A DNA stretch of 64,000 bases from Rotaria sordida (GCA_905250125.1 CAJNOL010000005.1:124001-188000); one strand, 5' to 3'; numbered from the stretch's first letter, positions 52,501 to 64,000 are shown. Made by a program: numbers and translations. Notes: a model not told the origin generated them from the sequence alone.

Positions 52501-53622
52501 GAGAGAAAGTAAGCTAGTTTACTATCAAGCAAACTTACTTTCCTGACAATTTTATTGATTTAATGTTTGCTCTTTTGAGCACTCTCATTTTTGGTTGAAC
52601 AAGAGCTAATCAATGAATAAAAATATTTACTTTCTACGTATTTCTATTTGACTGTTTTTTTTATCTATTGAAATTGGTAATTTGATCGATGGAAAAGATA
52701 TTTTTCAAATGTAAGTATTCCTTCTTAGAATATCCGAACTATGTGCGTGACAATGATAAACTAAGAATGTGTTTTCTATTATCAAGTAGCTTACATATTC
52801 CTCCTACAAGACGATCGCAAACATGATAAGAATAATAACTATAATGCGAATATAGTTTTCTTTGTATTTATCTTCACTACAGTAAATTTCTAATGGTGTT
52901 ACACATTGTATGATTAAGAGAAAAAAAAAGTAATGTATTCAAAAAAAAAGGGTTGTATGTTGTAGTTTATTGAATAGAATAATTCAAATTTCCGCTTTCT
53001 TTTTCAGAAAGTGTATTTCATAAGTAGCATTGACTAAGATACATTAATCTCATGATTTTGTTTGTTTGGTTTTTTTTTTATACTTTATTCACCTTGTTAT
53101 CATTAATGATAAATTGGTGTTTATACTGATACAGTTTCATTTCAATCAACTATCTCTATATTTTTTATTTGGTTTAATTGAACACTCAATTGAAAGAAAC
53201 AAGCGGATGAATATTTTCATAGTCATTTTCTTTTTCTCCCAACGACATCTCTTGTTTTCCATTGCAAGTTATTGTATTATTGAGATTGTTTACAGTAGAT
53301 TATGAATGTGATCTGTCAAAGAATGTTAAGTCTACTATAAACAATGTATAAGAGAGTCACATAAACAGAGAAACTTTTTTTTTGTCCATTGTACGCTAAT
53401 ATTACTGTAATTCACATTACTCCTGTCGATCAAAGTTCTGTTATAATATAGAAAGATAGTAAAAGAGAGAGAGAGAGAAAGCAAAAGAATGTGTCAGAGA
53501 AAAAGACAGATTAACAATTTCTATACTGTAACTGAACTGGCATTACATTATGCCCTTTTCTGGGAAAAATTATATGTATATATAGATATATAGATACCTT
53601 CTCTTAGTTCTCAAATAGATAA
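49586..53622. other. Intergenic region upstream of the GPCR gene, no gene recognised
   Basis: AT-rich with short spurious ORFs (for example 51012-51203 and 53066-53305) and a (GA)n run at about 53466-53480. The last 100 bp (TTCTCTTAG and CAAATAG just before the ATG at 53623) may hold a splice acceptor or the GPCR promoter. Confidence 0.45.
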
Positions 53623-56600
53623 ATGGAATCTATTATTGTGTGTTTTGTATGTATTTTAGTCTTATTAATTGAATCATTTTTTGACGTAATGTTGCCTCGT
53701 TCAACAGCTTTATTACAATCAATTTCACAAAATCGATCAGATATATTTTTAACTTCAACTATAGTTCAACAATTAATGTTTAATACAACACTAAATATTG
53801 TATCATCAGATATTAATGATAATCCTCAATTTGATGAAGACAATGGTAATAGTTCACTTGTTCATTATAGAATGCTTTATCGTAATTATCATGGTTTTAT
53901 ATCGAGTATTGTATGTATATTTGGTTTAACATGTAATTTATTTAATATTATTGTTTTAACTCGTCCATTGATGCGTTCATCAACAAATACGATTTTAACA
54001 TCATTAGCTTTATCAGATTTACTTAAAATGTTATTTGTTTTACCAGCAGTTATTATTTTTTATTGTTTACCAAAAGATGAAGCTAAAAGTGAACCTGATC
54101 CAACATCATATTTTCAAGTTAGATTTTATATGATACAAATGTTATTTACATTAACATTACATTGTATTAGTACATGGTAAGAATAGAAAACAAAAAAAAA
54201 AAAAATTTTTAAAAGATTAATTTATTAGTTTGAAAATTTATTACTTATAGTCTAGACATATTTATGTTTTTTTAAAAATAATTGAAAAATAATAACAACA
54301 AAAAGAGATATTTGCATGTGTCCTTTCGGTTTTAATCGTAGTCGTTTGAGTTTATATAGTAAGAAAAGTAAACTCTTTGTTATATATACATATTTAATCA
54401 TGCAATTTCATGATGAAAATCTTTTACATTCAAATTATTGTTTATTCATAATGATACGTTGTCAACACATGAATTCTTAAAAGAAAAATGTCTACTTGCG
54501 GAAAATCGTTAGAAACTCTTCTGTTTACTTTTAATATAATTTTTAACCTGTTTCATATAAATGCAAAACAATAATACATGCAATAATATGCATGTTACAA
54601 AACATACGCCTGAAAACATTGTTCTTTTTTTCTTTTTATATTTTAAAGTAAAACATAAGAAAAAAATATATCCTTATAAATATTTTTATGTAATAATACG
54701 CTTGTATATTTATGCGTGACATATGATTCCTATATGAATATCAAACTATTTGTTTGATGATCAGAGCGTTGCTAAAGTCTGTATGTCAATAGAAGAAGAA
54801 AAAAAACAAGGTGTTATTTATGGAAGCTTTTATTAAAATATTTCTACATTGATATGCAAATTTCTGCTTTCTTATAACCTACAGGCTTTTACATGAAAAG
54901 AATATAGTTTTCCGTCCTATAAGTGAGTATTTATTTTATATTAAAGATTACCTTAATCTTCAACAAACATACTAGAATGACTGAAAAATGTATTTATTGT
55001 TTTTTTTTGGAATTTTTCTAATAGTTATTAACATTCATGTACACGTATGTTTCATTGTTAGCAAATGATTATTAGTATAAGTAGATGATGGATTAGAGGA
55101 AAAGTACATCTTATAAAATAGAATATGTTCGATTTATTTATCACAAAAACAAAAAATAACAACATGTTTAGACATGCTTGTTACATGTCTTTGGTATGTG
55201 TGTGTCTGTGTTTTTTTTTAGAATTCTTGTATTGTCTTGCATGCATATGCGAGAATTCTTTTTGTTTTACAAAAGATATTTATATGTTTTCGGACATGAC
55301 AATATAATGAGGGTGTATATGCAAAGTTTTATCCATTCTGTCGCATGTCTACATGTATATCATGTGGAAGAGAATTGTGTAGGTACATACATTTGATTAG
55401 GAATTAATTGTATTAAACTTGCAATTAATTATTTTAAATGTAAATGCTTTTTTTCTCAAATAGTTTTTAATTATTCATAAATGTATTAAAAGATACAGAT
55501 ACTATAAACTATAGAGAATAAAAATAATTCTACGAAATTCAACTTTCTTTGTTAATGTAAACATTTGAACACTTATATAAAATGAGCAATTTTGTATAGT
55601 GATATATTTCTTCAAAAATTTTATTCAAGAGTTATATCAATTATAATTCATCAACTTTGATTTTTCATAATAGAGCATATAATAAACAAACAAAATTTTT
55701 CAATTTAGGTTAACTGTATATCTTGCTGCTTTCCGTTATGTATTTCTCAGTTGTAAAACTTTAACTGCTTATGCATTATCACCAGAACGTGCTTTTATTG
55801 GTGTTATTATTGTTGCTATATTAACAACAATTCTTTGTATTCCATCTTATATAGAACATCATATTGTTAAAGGCTATTATAATGATACACAATCAATATC
55901 AAATAATTCCAAGATAATAGTCGCTTATCGTTTTGAAGAAACACCATTTAGTCAATCATTATCATTACGTGATACTGTTTTTGTGTTACATGGTGTTATA
56001 TTTAAATTAATGCCATGTATATTTATACTTTTATTTAGTTTTTTATTAATACAACAATTACGTAATGCATTAGAAAAATCACAATTATTAGAAAGACATT
56101 CAATAACAAACACAACTAAATCAAAAACTAATGGACGTTTACGTAGTCGAAGACGTGAGAAAGAAAATCGTCGTACAACATTAATGTTAGTTATTGTTTG
56201 TGTTTTATTTCTTATTACAGAATTACCACAAGGTGCAATATTATTATTAACAATTTCATCAAAAAATTATTCAACATATTATTTTCAAATTTATCGAAAT
56301 CTCGGTAAAATAGTTTTTTTTTTTTTTTGACTTCATTAAATATTTTCTTTTAGGTGATACATTTGATATATTAGCTTTAATAAATAATTCAGTTAATTTT
56401 ATTCTTTATTGTTTGATGTCACAAGCATTTCGTGACACATTTAAACAAACATTTTGTTTTTGTCAAAAATTTGATCTTCAACAATCGACAATATCATTTT
56501 CAAAATTTACAATAAGAAGACATAGAAAAAAACATTCAAATCAATCTGTAACATATGAAATTATTACAACACATAATAGTTCTCAAAATTGTCAAACACA

Positions 56601-56706
56601 TTTAGCACCAATTGTCAAGTCTTTATCTGATAGTTCAACTAAAAAACTGAAACAAACTTCAAATACCTTAGAGCTTTTTCATCATGCTAAATCAGCTTCA
56701 TTATAA
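53623..56706 (+). CDS. Rhodopsin-class G-protein-coupled receptor, neuropeptide-receptor type
   Basis: Exons 53623-54176, 55709-56304 and 56354-56706 (splits in TGG and GGT codons) give 500 residues. The N terminus (about 85 residues) has possible glycosylation sites NRS, NTT and NSS. Seven hydrophobic segments follow. TM1 has GLTCNLFNIIVLT (the GN-like motif with Asn), TM2 has SLALSDLLKM (LAxxD), TM3 ends in FRY in place of DRY, TM6 has ITELPQG and TM7 has NNSVNFILYCLMS, a variant of NPxxY common in peptide receptors. A basic third loop (about 320-345) and a Ser/Thr-rich tail fit G-protein coupling and arrestin control. The pattern resembles myosuppressin/FMRFamide-type (DMSR) and sex-peptide-receptor-like proteins of protostomes. 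The ligand is unknown. The first intron is 1.5 kb. Confidence 0.9.
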
Positions 56707-56966
56707 ATATTATTGTTGTTGCTTTTTTGTTTTTTTTTATAATAAAATAAAAACTAATTAAAAACCGCGCGTTAAACATTATATAATTCATTCTGTTCTA
56801 TGCGAGTCTATCTCGGTCTATCTTAACAAAATTAAAAGTAAATATTCGATACAAATTAACATTATTCTTCTATTCATATTCTAATATCGGTACGAATAAT
56901 CTATATATATATATCTATATTTATCATTAATATTTATCTCCTTTCGAACGATCGAATATAACGATT

Positions 56967-59900
56967 ATGTCTACGATACTTAATTCATCAGAAGATAATA
57001 ATAATAATAATAATTTAAATCAAAATCAAAATGCATTTGCAACTATAAAATCAAATAATTCCATGATCAATGAACATCATCAACAAATTGATTCAAATTT
57101 AACTACAAAATTGTTAACAGAACATCGAGGTAAAATCTTACAAGGAAAATTTTCCAACGTATTAATCCACTTTTGAATCAGGACTATGTACATAATATAG
57201 ACTCAAATGAGTTTTGAATATCCTGAAAACACTTCTGGTCTTTTGTTTATTGCTGCGGAAATACTGAAATTTTATAGTAGTTTTTAAATAAATGCTGTAA
57301 TCAAGGAAAACTGATTTTCGAACTTTATCCAAAGATAGGCTTTAGTGAGAATAGTTTATATTATAATAGTTTCAAATCTCTTGATTTACTTCTATCCTGA
57401 AATAAGAATATCGAATCTGCCGTTATGTGCAACGTAAAAGATCTCAAACATTTACAATAAACTATTCTCGTAAAGGATTGTTTCTATGTTAAGTTTCAAA
57501 TCAAAATTCGACAATTAGTTTTCCTGAGGTAATCACAGCATTCACTTAAAAACTATCATACAAAGGCCAGTATCTCAGCAGCAATAAGCTAAGAATACGA
57601 GTTCTTTTCATAGTATTCATAACGCATTTAGTTCTACACAGTCTTGACTCGAAAGTGATTTATTGGTTAAATAATTTTCTAAGAGAGAAAAAAACCATGA
57701 ATGAAAAACTAATTCGCAATCGAGTTCAATCATTGCATAGAGTTATTAAGTAGAATCCTGTTTGTGACTGTCATTGAGACAAGAAAGAAAATTTAAATTA
57801 CGTAGTAATACAGATCTGAATGTTTTGAAAGTCATGATGTTCTATGAATATTGTCAGGATATAGTGAACACAGCACTGCACTCAAATCTTCAATATTGTT
57901 TTGACAGTCTCAATTGCTATTTTTAATTATTTCACATGAATATACATGCATGCTTTTTTCTTGCTCTCTTCTTCATTGTCTCTGATTAATGCACTGACAC
58001 TACTGTTCTTTATTTCTTATTAATGTGCATGTTTGGGAAAGCGATGACATGATAATACATCATCTTATATGAACTAATAATAACAACAGTGGTAATGGTT
58101 CGTCACAATGTGAATTTGATGACAAATTAAATATTTCACTTTGTTCTGCATCCAATATTTTAAAATAAGACAAAAAAGAATATTTAAATGATTATCCAGA
58201 TTAAAACAATAAATATAGGATTTTGTGAAACAAAGCAAAGCTTTTAGATTCATAAATATTCAAATAAAGGAAGATAAACAATACAAAAAAATGCTCTCTG
58301 ATTACTTCAAAAACTAGTAAAGAAGCTTATATTCTAAAACTTTTTTCCATTTCGAAGTAAAACATATGACATCATCCATAGATGAATATCTCTCAATAGT
58401 GAACACTTGTTTATTTAAGAAAGATTTTACTGTACATATATATGGGGATGAGCAGTCTGGCCGGAAGTCTCATTAATATTTTTTTTATTGTAAGGATAAA
58501 ACATACTATTATTCGAGTCATATAAGAGAGAATACCACATAACCCTAGATTGGCCCAAACAATACCATGTTTTATCCTTACAATAGTAGAGAAAAGTTAC
58601 CTGTTTATCGTGTGATCTGATAGCTTTTCTCTACTATTGTAAGGATACAACATGGTATTGTTTGGGCCAATCCAGGGTTATGGGATATTCTCTCTCATAT
58701 GACCCGAATAATATTATGTTTTATCCTTACAATAAAAAAAAACATTAATGGAGCTTCCGGCCAGACTGCTCATCCCCATATATATCAACAAAAAAATAAT
58801 AATAATTCACAATTAGTTGCAAGTTTGAATCTTGATTTTTTTTATCACTAAAAGGCGAAAAACATCTGTGATTTCTTTGTAATTATAGACTTGTCATCTT
58901 CATCCGGAACATCTTCGCTTAGTCAAGCTGTCCATGCCGCTTTAGCTAATGTCATTCAAGATCCATTAATAACAGCTACAGGTGATTCATGTGTTACTAA
59001 TCATCAATCTCATGGAGGTGGTGATTCAGCAATAAATAATACAAATCAATGTGAAAATTGTTCAAAACTTCGACAACAATTAACTCTTCTTATATATGAA
59101 GTACTTAATCTTGAAAATACAATGGAATCAAAAATTTGTGAATATGTTCAACGACGTTTAAGTGAAATAGCTATTTCAGAACAATTAACATCATCAAAAA
59201 TTAATTCATTAATTACAAATGATAATATTAAATCAATAACACAAATAGATTTAACAACAACAACAACAACAACAACAAATAATGAAAATATTGGTAATTT
59301 TTTCATATATTAATTAGATAGTTTAAATAGAGAAATAATTTGTAGTTTGATTTTTATGTTTGTTTTTTTTAGATTTATCATCAAATAGTTCAACATGTAA
59401 TTATACAATGGCTCAAAATAATAATCATATAATACTCGATAGTAATAATTCAAATGGACGAATAATTAAAAATCTTGATAATAATCAACAATCAATCAAT
59501 AATACATTAAAATATCGAGCAGAACGAACATTAACATTTGAAAATGTTCTTATTGGTGATTCAACATTAAAATATCTTGATCCAGCTCGATTTGATATTG
59601 AAAGAAAAACATATATTAAAACAATGGTAAATTAAAAGCAATATTTGAATGAAATTTTCTCTTTGAAAAATTTGATCTTTTAATTATAAGGTAGAGACAA
59701 AAAGTTTAGAAACGAAATATTTTTGATAACAGTAACAGATAGAATAAATTGAAGACAAGATGTAATTAGCCGAAATTATTTTCCATCAGGAGAACCACAT
59801 GATAAAATTCCTAATGACAGGTTTTGGTGAAAGATCTTTGGAAAATCATGACTTCCAAAACTAATTTTCTGGATTCTAATGCTTTACAAACAAGGTCATC

Positions 59901-60719
59901 TGATAGGAAAAAAAAATTTTTTTAAATTCAACGAACCATACTCATTCTACGCAAGGGTGTTTTTCTAATTTGCATGAATTTATTATGTTTTATACTTACA
60001 AGCGTTTCATAGAATGAGTGTGGTTCGCTGAAAATAGGATGTAGAGAGCCCGAGGACATCTTATTTTGTTCAGAAATGTTTTCTCTATTAGATGAGCTTG
60101 TTTGCAAAACATTTTTGATATAACCAAAAAAATGGTATTTCGAATCTTAGTTTTTCAAAGATCTTTTAGGCAAACTTGACAGCTGGAATTTGACAAATAC
60201 TTCTTTTAATAGGAAATTGTTTTACTTACTCAAATGTTTTTCTCTGATTAGTCCTTGCTATTACCGTTGAGGAAAAAAGTCAAAAAATACTTTGTTTCTA
60301 AATTTTTAACCTTTCCTTTATATTAACAAGAAGTGAATCAAATTTATTAAGAATATAATCGATTGGTTTTTTATTTCTAGCGTGGTAAACGAGTAGCACA
60401 AGCTCTTGAATTTATTCAAACAACCCGTTTCATTGGTACAAAAAAAATGTATGTCTCTCTTATTCGATTAATTAATTTTACATATATATTTAAATGTTTA
60501 AAGTATGTTTCATATTGGTGCAAATAATCTTAATCGTGATAAATTAAGTGAACAAGAAGTTAGTGAACAAATCAAAGAATTAATTGTAACAACAAAAACT
60601 TTTAGTCCACAATCAGAAGTTTATATTTCACTTCTTTTTTCTCGACAATCAAATGATGAAAGTCGAATAAAAACTGAAAAATTAAATTATTTATTACAAG
60701 GTTAATTAAATAACTTGTT

Positions 60720-60754
<35 letters not shown>

Positions 60755-61163
60755 TATTTCAGCTATGGCATCACCTGAATTAAAAGTATTTATTATTTCT
60801 CATCCAAATATTTCACATGATATTCGTGGTTGTTTTGAAGATTCAACACATTTATCAAAATCAAAAGGTACAATTTTATTCGAAGAAAATATAAAAAAAG
60901 CTATGGGTTTAAAAATCTCAACAATATCATCAAATAATAATCAACGATCATCATCAATGTGTCTTAATACAAATAAATTTCCAACAACAACAACACGTCT
61001 TCCACTTGGATTAAAACTTTCGAATACAAATACAAATTCTAATGGTTATAATGTCAATAATAATGCTTTAATAAATCCAAATAATTTAGTTAATATGAAT
61101 ATGCTTAATGCAAATGCATTATCAGCTTATTTATCATTTTTGGTCGGTGGATTCCGATCTTAA
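56967..61163 (+). CDS. Protein with SGNH/GDSL-type hydrolase domain and low-complexity N terminus
   Basis: Exons 56967-57129, 58889-59293, 59373-59626, 60381-60448, 60504-60700 and 60763-61163 join in frame (495 residues). Residues 1-240 are rich in Asn, Ser and Thr, including an ACA-coded threonine run, with one helical stretch around KLRQQLTLLIYEVLNLE. Residues about 245-400 carry the SGNH blocks in order: IGDST (Ser253), HIGANNL (Asn304 or Asn305) and DSTHLSKSKG (Asp389, His392). The catalytic set therefore looks complete, although the usual block II glycine is not obvious. SGNH proteins are esterases or lipases, but stand-alone animal members of this kind have no known substrate, and similar domains occur in some retroelements. 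No signal peptide, so presumably intracellular. Introns one and three hold palindromic elements. Confidence 0.83.
57181..57665. mobile_element. Inverted-repeat element in the first intron of the SGNH gene
   Basis: The left end (57189-57330) matches the inverse of the right end (57500-57655), with shared TTATTGCTGC, ATACTG, TAGTTTTTAA and AATGCTGT. An inner hairpin pairs GAATAGTTTAT (57350-57360) with AAACTATTC near 57458. The ends are related to those of the larger element at 43940-45030, so the two belong to one family. Confidence 0.7.
58436..58785. mobile_element. Near-perfect 350-bp palindromic MITE in the same intron
   Basis: Both ends read ATATATATGGGGATGAGCAG followed by TCTGGCCGGAAG, in opposite orientation. 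The arms (about 165 bp each) stay almost identical to a short loop at about 58598-58625. The motif TTTTATCCTTACAATA recurs near both ends and next to the loop. Flanking (TA)n hides the exact target duplication. Non-coding. Confidence 0.9.
59688..60318. mobile_element. Inverted-repeat element in the third intron of the SGNH gene
   Basis: The left end AAAAGTTTAGAAACGAAATATTTTT matches the inverse of the right end AAAATTTAGAAACAAAGTATTTTT (given as paired motifs). Inner inverted pairs include CGAACCATACTCATTCTA against TAGAATGAGTGTGGTTCG (59933-60032). Non-coding, and almost fills the intron 59627-60380. Confidence 0.7.
60720..60756. repeat. (TATT)n microsatellite in an intron
   Basis: About nine tandem TTTA/TATT units fill most of the 62-bp intron between the last two exons of the SGNH gene, directly before the acceptor TTTCAG. 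Confidence 0.85.
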
Positions 61164-61369
61164 GAATTATCAAATGATTGTTCAAAAAGCAACATACACA
61201 CACAAACAAAAAAAAACATTTTTTTCTCTCTTTTCTTTTGTTCATTTATTTTCTTTTAAATATCAATTACAATGATAAAAAAAAAACAATTAAATATTTT
61301 TATTTTTATTTTTTCAAGTAACAGAAAGAGAAAATTAAAATAAAAATATTCAATTAACAATGATCTTCT
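61164..61369. terminator. Shared 3' region of two convergent genes
   Basis: Only 206 bp separate the stop codons of the SGNH gene (+) and the gephyrin gene (-). AATAAA at about 61339-61344 serves the plus strand, and its inverse TTTATT at about 61305-61310 could serve the minus strand. The two 3' UTRs may therefore overlap. Confidence 0.55.
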
Positions 61370-63993
61370 TTATATGTCAAGAAGTAGCAAACAATCAACT
61401 TGTTGACCAAGACCATCTCGATTAATATTAAAAAATGATGAATTAACATCAGTTTTACTTGGTAAACGTGCCAAACCTGTACAACGTCGAGCACTAAGTA
61501 AACGTGAACTACATTGATTATCAGGTGAAACAATACGAGCTATTGGAATTGAAGATTTTGTTGACCATTCAATGATTACACGTATATATTCTGGTCGTGG
61601 ATCAAGATATTCAATAGGCTGATTAAGCTAAATAATCGAACAGAAATAAAAACGATTACTTTTGTGAAACCTTTGTTTTTTATGTTAATTAAATTATACC
61701 TGAACACGAATTATTGGATGATGAGGTTGTATATGTCCCATCATATGTTTAAGTGTAGGAACAACAAATAACCAATAAGTAACTAAAGCTGATACGGGAT
61801 TACCTGTAAATATCAGAAGATGAAATAGATATGAAAGTATTCTTTTTTTTTAATTTTAATAACCTGGTAAACCAAAGAATAATTTTTTCTTTCCATTAAC
61901 TTCACATGTAGCAAAAGTAGTTGGTTTACCAGGTTTCATTTGTAAACGACCAAAATGAATTGTAGCATTAAATTGTTTTGTTAATATTGATTTAATAAGA
62001 TCCTATAAAATTTTATTTGAAAAAATTTATCTTTGTTTTTCTCTTTCTTTCTATACTTTATCACCCATAGAAACACCACCTGTTGAAATAATAATATCAG
62101 CTAATTCAAAAGCTGATTGTAATGTTTGAATAACGGATGTTTCACTATAATATAATAATAAAAATTCTTAGCGCAAGTCCTATGGGACTAATATGTGAAA
62201 CACAATGGAGCCGATGGTGCTGTAAAAGACAGGATTAATCAATATATGTTTTGGTTTATGAATTCTTACCTACTGTTAATGAATATATTAATCGCAATAT
62301 GCTGCAGGGATGCGAAAGAAATGTTAAGAGTACCTATAATAGTAATTCCGTAGTAGATTTTGATCTCGTATTTGTGCCTGTCACATCTGTAGTAAGCTGT
62401 CTCTGATGAACTGTTTCTGACATGTCTATCACGCCTATGGGGAGGGGGGTCCAAATTTCGACTTTTATACTTTAACAGCCCTTGTAGATTGTGTTTCACA
62501 AAATTTTCAAATTCAATTTATGAAAATAAATACGAACTCATCTTTTGCTGTACCACCATCAATAACATTTAGTATATTTAAATTTTGTAATGCACTCATA
62601 AGCATTATTTTATTACTATCACGAATTTTTCCATTATCACTTGATGACGCATCAATTGGCATTAACTATAAATTATCAAAATAATAATATTAAATATTAA
62701 TTTTTCTAAACAAACTTCATTGCCAGTCGAAAGAACAACAACATGTGGTTTATCATAAACACGTACTGTTCGTAAACCAACTGTAGCAAGTAGACCTAAT
62801 TCAGCAGGTCCTAAACGAACATTTTTTTCTAAAACAAGTTCACCAATATGAACATCATCGCCAATGTTTCTATAAAAAACACATACACCAAAAAATTTTT
62901 CTTTTCCTTACAAATTTTTCGAGAACGGTTTTTTTTTAAACAGCAAGAAGCACTATTGCATTTTGCGAAATTATGATTTGAGGTTTTTCGATAACTAAGC
63001 TGCTAACTGTTTTAATATTCCTATCGTTCACATAAAGGATCATCGTCAATATTTAATTGTCTATCTTCAAAAAAACAAAATCAGTGTCAAAAGTATTGAT
63101 ATACCAGAACATAAATGCTTAATTGATCAGAACTCATGACATCTAGAGATCGAGAACTGTATGAACTACACACAGACGACAATACTAATACAGCAGTACT
63201 TCTTATTGTGTTTAAATAAAATCAATCTCGAAAGTTTTTGAACGACCTTCGTAGTTCAAATACGTACCTAATATCTTGATTCATTGAACATTCGGTAGTT
63301 ATACGAATACTTTTCTCATCTAAACCATCTTTTTTTGTTGGATGATATTCATGAACTTGTGTATCTTCAATTTGAATAACAGCATTAGCAGAATCAGGTA
63401 ATTTAGCACCCGTATTGATTACTACACATTGACCTTCCATAAGTGGAATGTTAGTCTAACAAGAATATATTATAGAATATGAATAAACAAAATAATTGAT
63501 ATCTACATTTTCTCCTCCAGCATCTGAACGTCCAATAATTTCATAGATTTTTTCATGAGATGGATCGGAATATAAACGAACAGCATAACCATCTTTAATA
63601 GATGCTCGAAAAGGTGGAAATGGTTCTTTAGCATAAATGTCTTCAACACATACATAATTCAAACATTCTACAATAGATTATTATTTATTAATTGGAAAAA
63701 TTAAATTTTGAATGTAATAATAATCAAATTTCTATTAATAATATTGAATATATTTACCAGTTAGAGGCTTATCAATTATTGGCATTTTATTAGCATATTC
63801 AAAAATAATATTCATTGCATCATCAACAGATATCATTGGAAATGGAGAATGACGTAATCGTTCACCTTTATTACTTGTTTCAACTGAAATTTATAAATTT
63901 GATTTATAAAATATCAAATATGTTTATGATCATACCATGATGATGATGATGATGATGATCATCACCACCACAAGAATGATGTTTTCTATTCGT
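61370..63993 (-). CDS. GPHN: Gephyrin-type molybdopterin molybdenumtransferase (E domain), 5' part outside the window
   Basis: Minus-strand exons 63993-63936, 63883-63758, 63667-63507, 63455-63268, 62869-62716, 62665-62538, 62144-62057, 62002-61864, 61803-61700 and 61627-61370 join in frame to the stop. They code for the full E (MoeA) domain: FPPFRASIKDGYAV, NTGAKLP, STGNEL, GKIRDSN, STGGVSMGDKD, KPGKPTTFA, LPGNPVSA and LDPRPEY. Before it lies a linker with seven histidines coded by a (CAT)n tract, like the variable linker between the G and E domains of animal gephyrin. The G (MogA) domain would lie beyond position 64000. The E domain inserts molybdate into adenylated molybdopterin; vertebrate gephyrin also anchors glycine and GABA-A receptors. 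STGNEL rather than the bacterial STGDEL supports a gephyrin over a free-standing MoeA. Confidence 0.9.
62194..62500. mobile_element. ~307-bp MITE in a gephyrin intron
   Basis: TGTGAAACACAAT at 62194-62206 is matched exactly by the inverse at 62488-62500, and the similarity continues with gaps (GGTGCTGTAAAAG against GGGCTGTTAAAG). The interior is GC-richer than the flanks and non-coding. Positions 3-13 of the window resemble the right end. Confidence 0.7.
63938..63961. repeat. (ATG/CAT)n microsatellite in coding sequence
   Basis: Seven to eight tandem trinucleotides within the gephyrin linker exon; on the minus strand they code for a run of histidines. Length variation here would change only the number of histidines. 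Confidence 0.9.
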
Positions 63994-64000
63994 CTAAAAA

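Overview
This is nuclear DNA of an animal: genes are split by many short GT-AG introns (about 50-80 bp, with a few of 0.4-2.5 kb), the base composition is very AT-rich, and the gene products (dopamine beta-hydroxylase family, TRPA channel, claudin-like protein, TMEM45, cationic amino acid transporter, peptide GPCR, gephyrin) are metazoan. Codon usage, compact exons, several genes with an AG splice acceptor just before the ATG, and a bacterial-looking intronless amidotransferase are most reminiscent of a bdelloid rotifer (Rotaria/Adineta type). That assignment is inference; no marker gene in the window settles it.

Layout, left to right. 1565-2699 (+) is a medium-chain dehydrogenase/quinone reductase. 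2700-7795 is gene-poor and holds a foldback element. 7796-13385 (+) is a five-exon ankyrin protein of unknown function whose last intron carries a complete glutamine amidotransferase gene on the opposite strand (12722-11985). 14630-18540 (+) is a TRPA-type ankyrin cation channel. 18541-24047 is a transposon-rich gap with a Mutator-like element (18770-20353) that has a clear 9-bp target duplication. 24048-27425 (-) is a four-membrane-span claudin/PMP22-like protein with an 866-bp palindromic element in one intron. 28611-30530 (+) is a copper monooxygenase of the dopamine/tyramine beta-hydroxylase family. 33340-34115 is a broken metallophosphoesterase. 34780-37480 is a nest of foldback elements. 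37526-38616 (+) is a TMEM45-family protein. 38617-41491 is another cluster of foldback elements with a GC-rich 16-bp minisatellite. 41492-45953 (+) is an SLC7 cationic amino acid transporter. 45954-53622 is a 7.7-kb gene desert with one large foldback element. 53623-56706 (+) is a rhodopsin-class peptide-type GPCR. 56967-61163 (+) is a protein with an SGNH-hydrolase domain. 63993-61370 (-) is a gephyrin E domain (MoeA), which runs off the right edge.

The genes do not form one pathway. Several are typical of excitable tissue (TRPA channel, amine beta-hydroxylase, GPCR, gephyrin), but that may be chance. The second theme is the load of short inverted-repeat (foldback/MITE) elements. At least a dozen are visible by eye, four or five of them inside introns, and some are nested in one another. 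All exon boundaries given here were derived by hand from GT/AG signals and reading-frame continuity. They join in frame throughout but have not been tested against transcripts.
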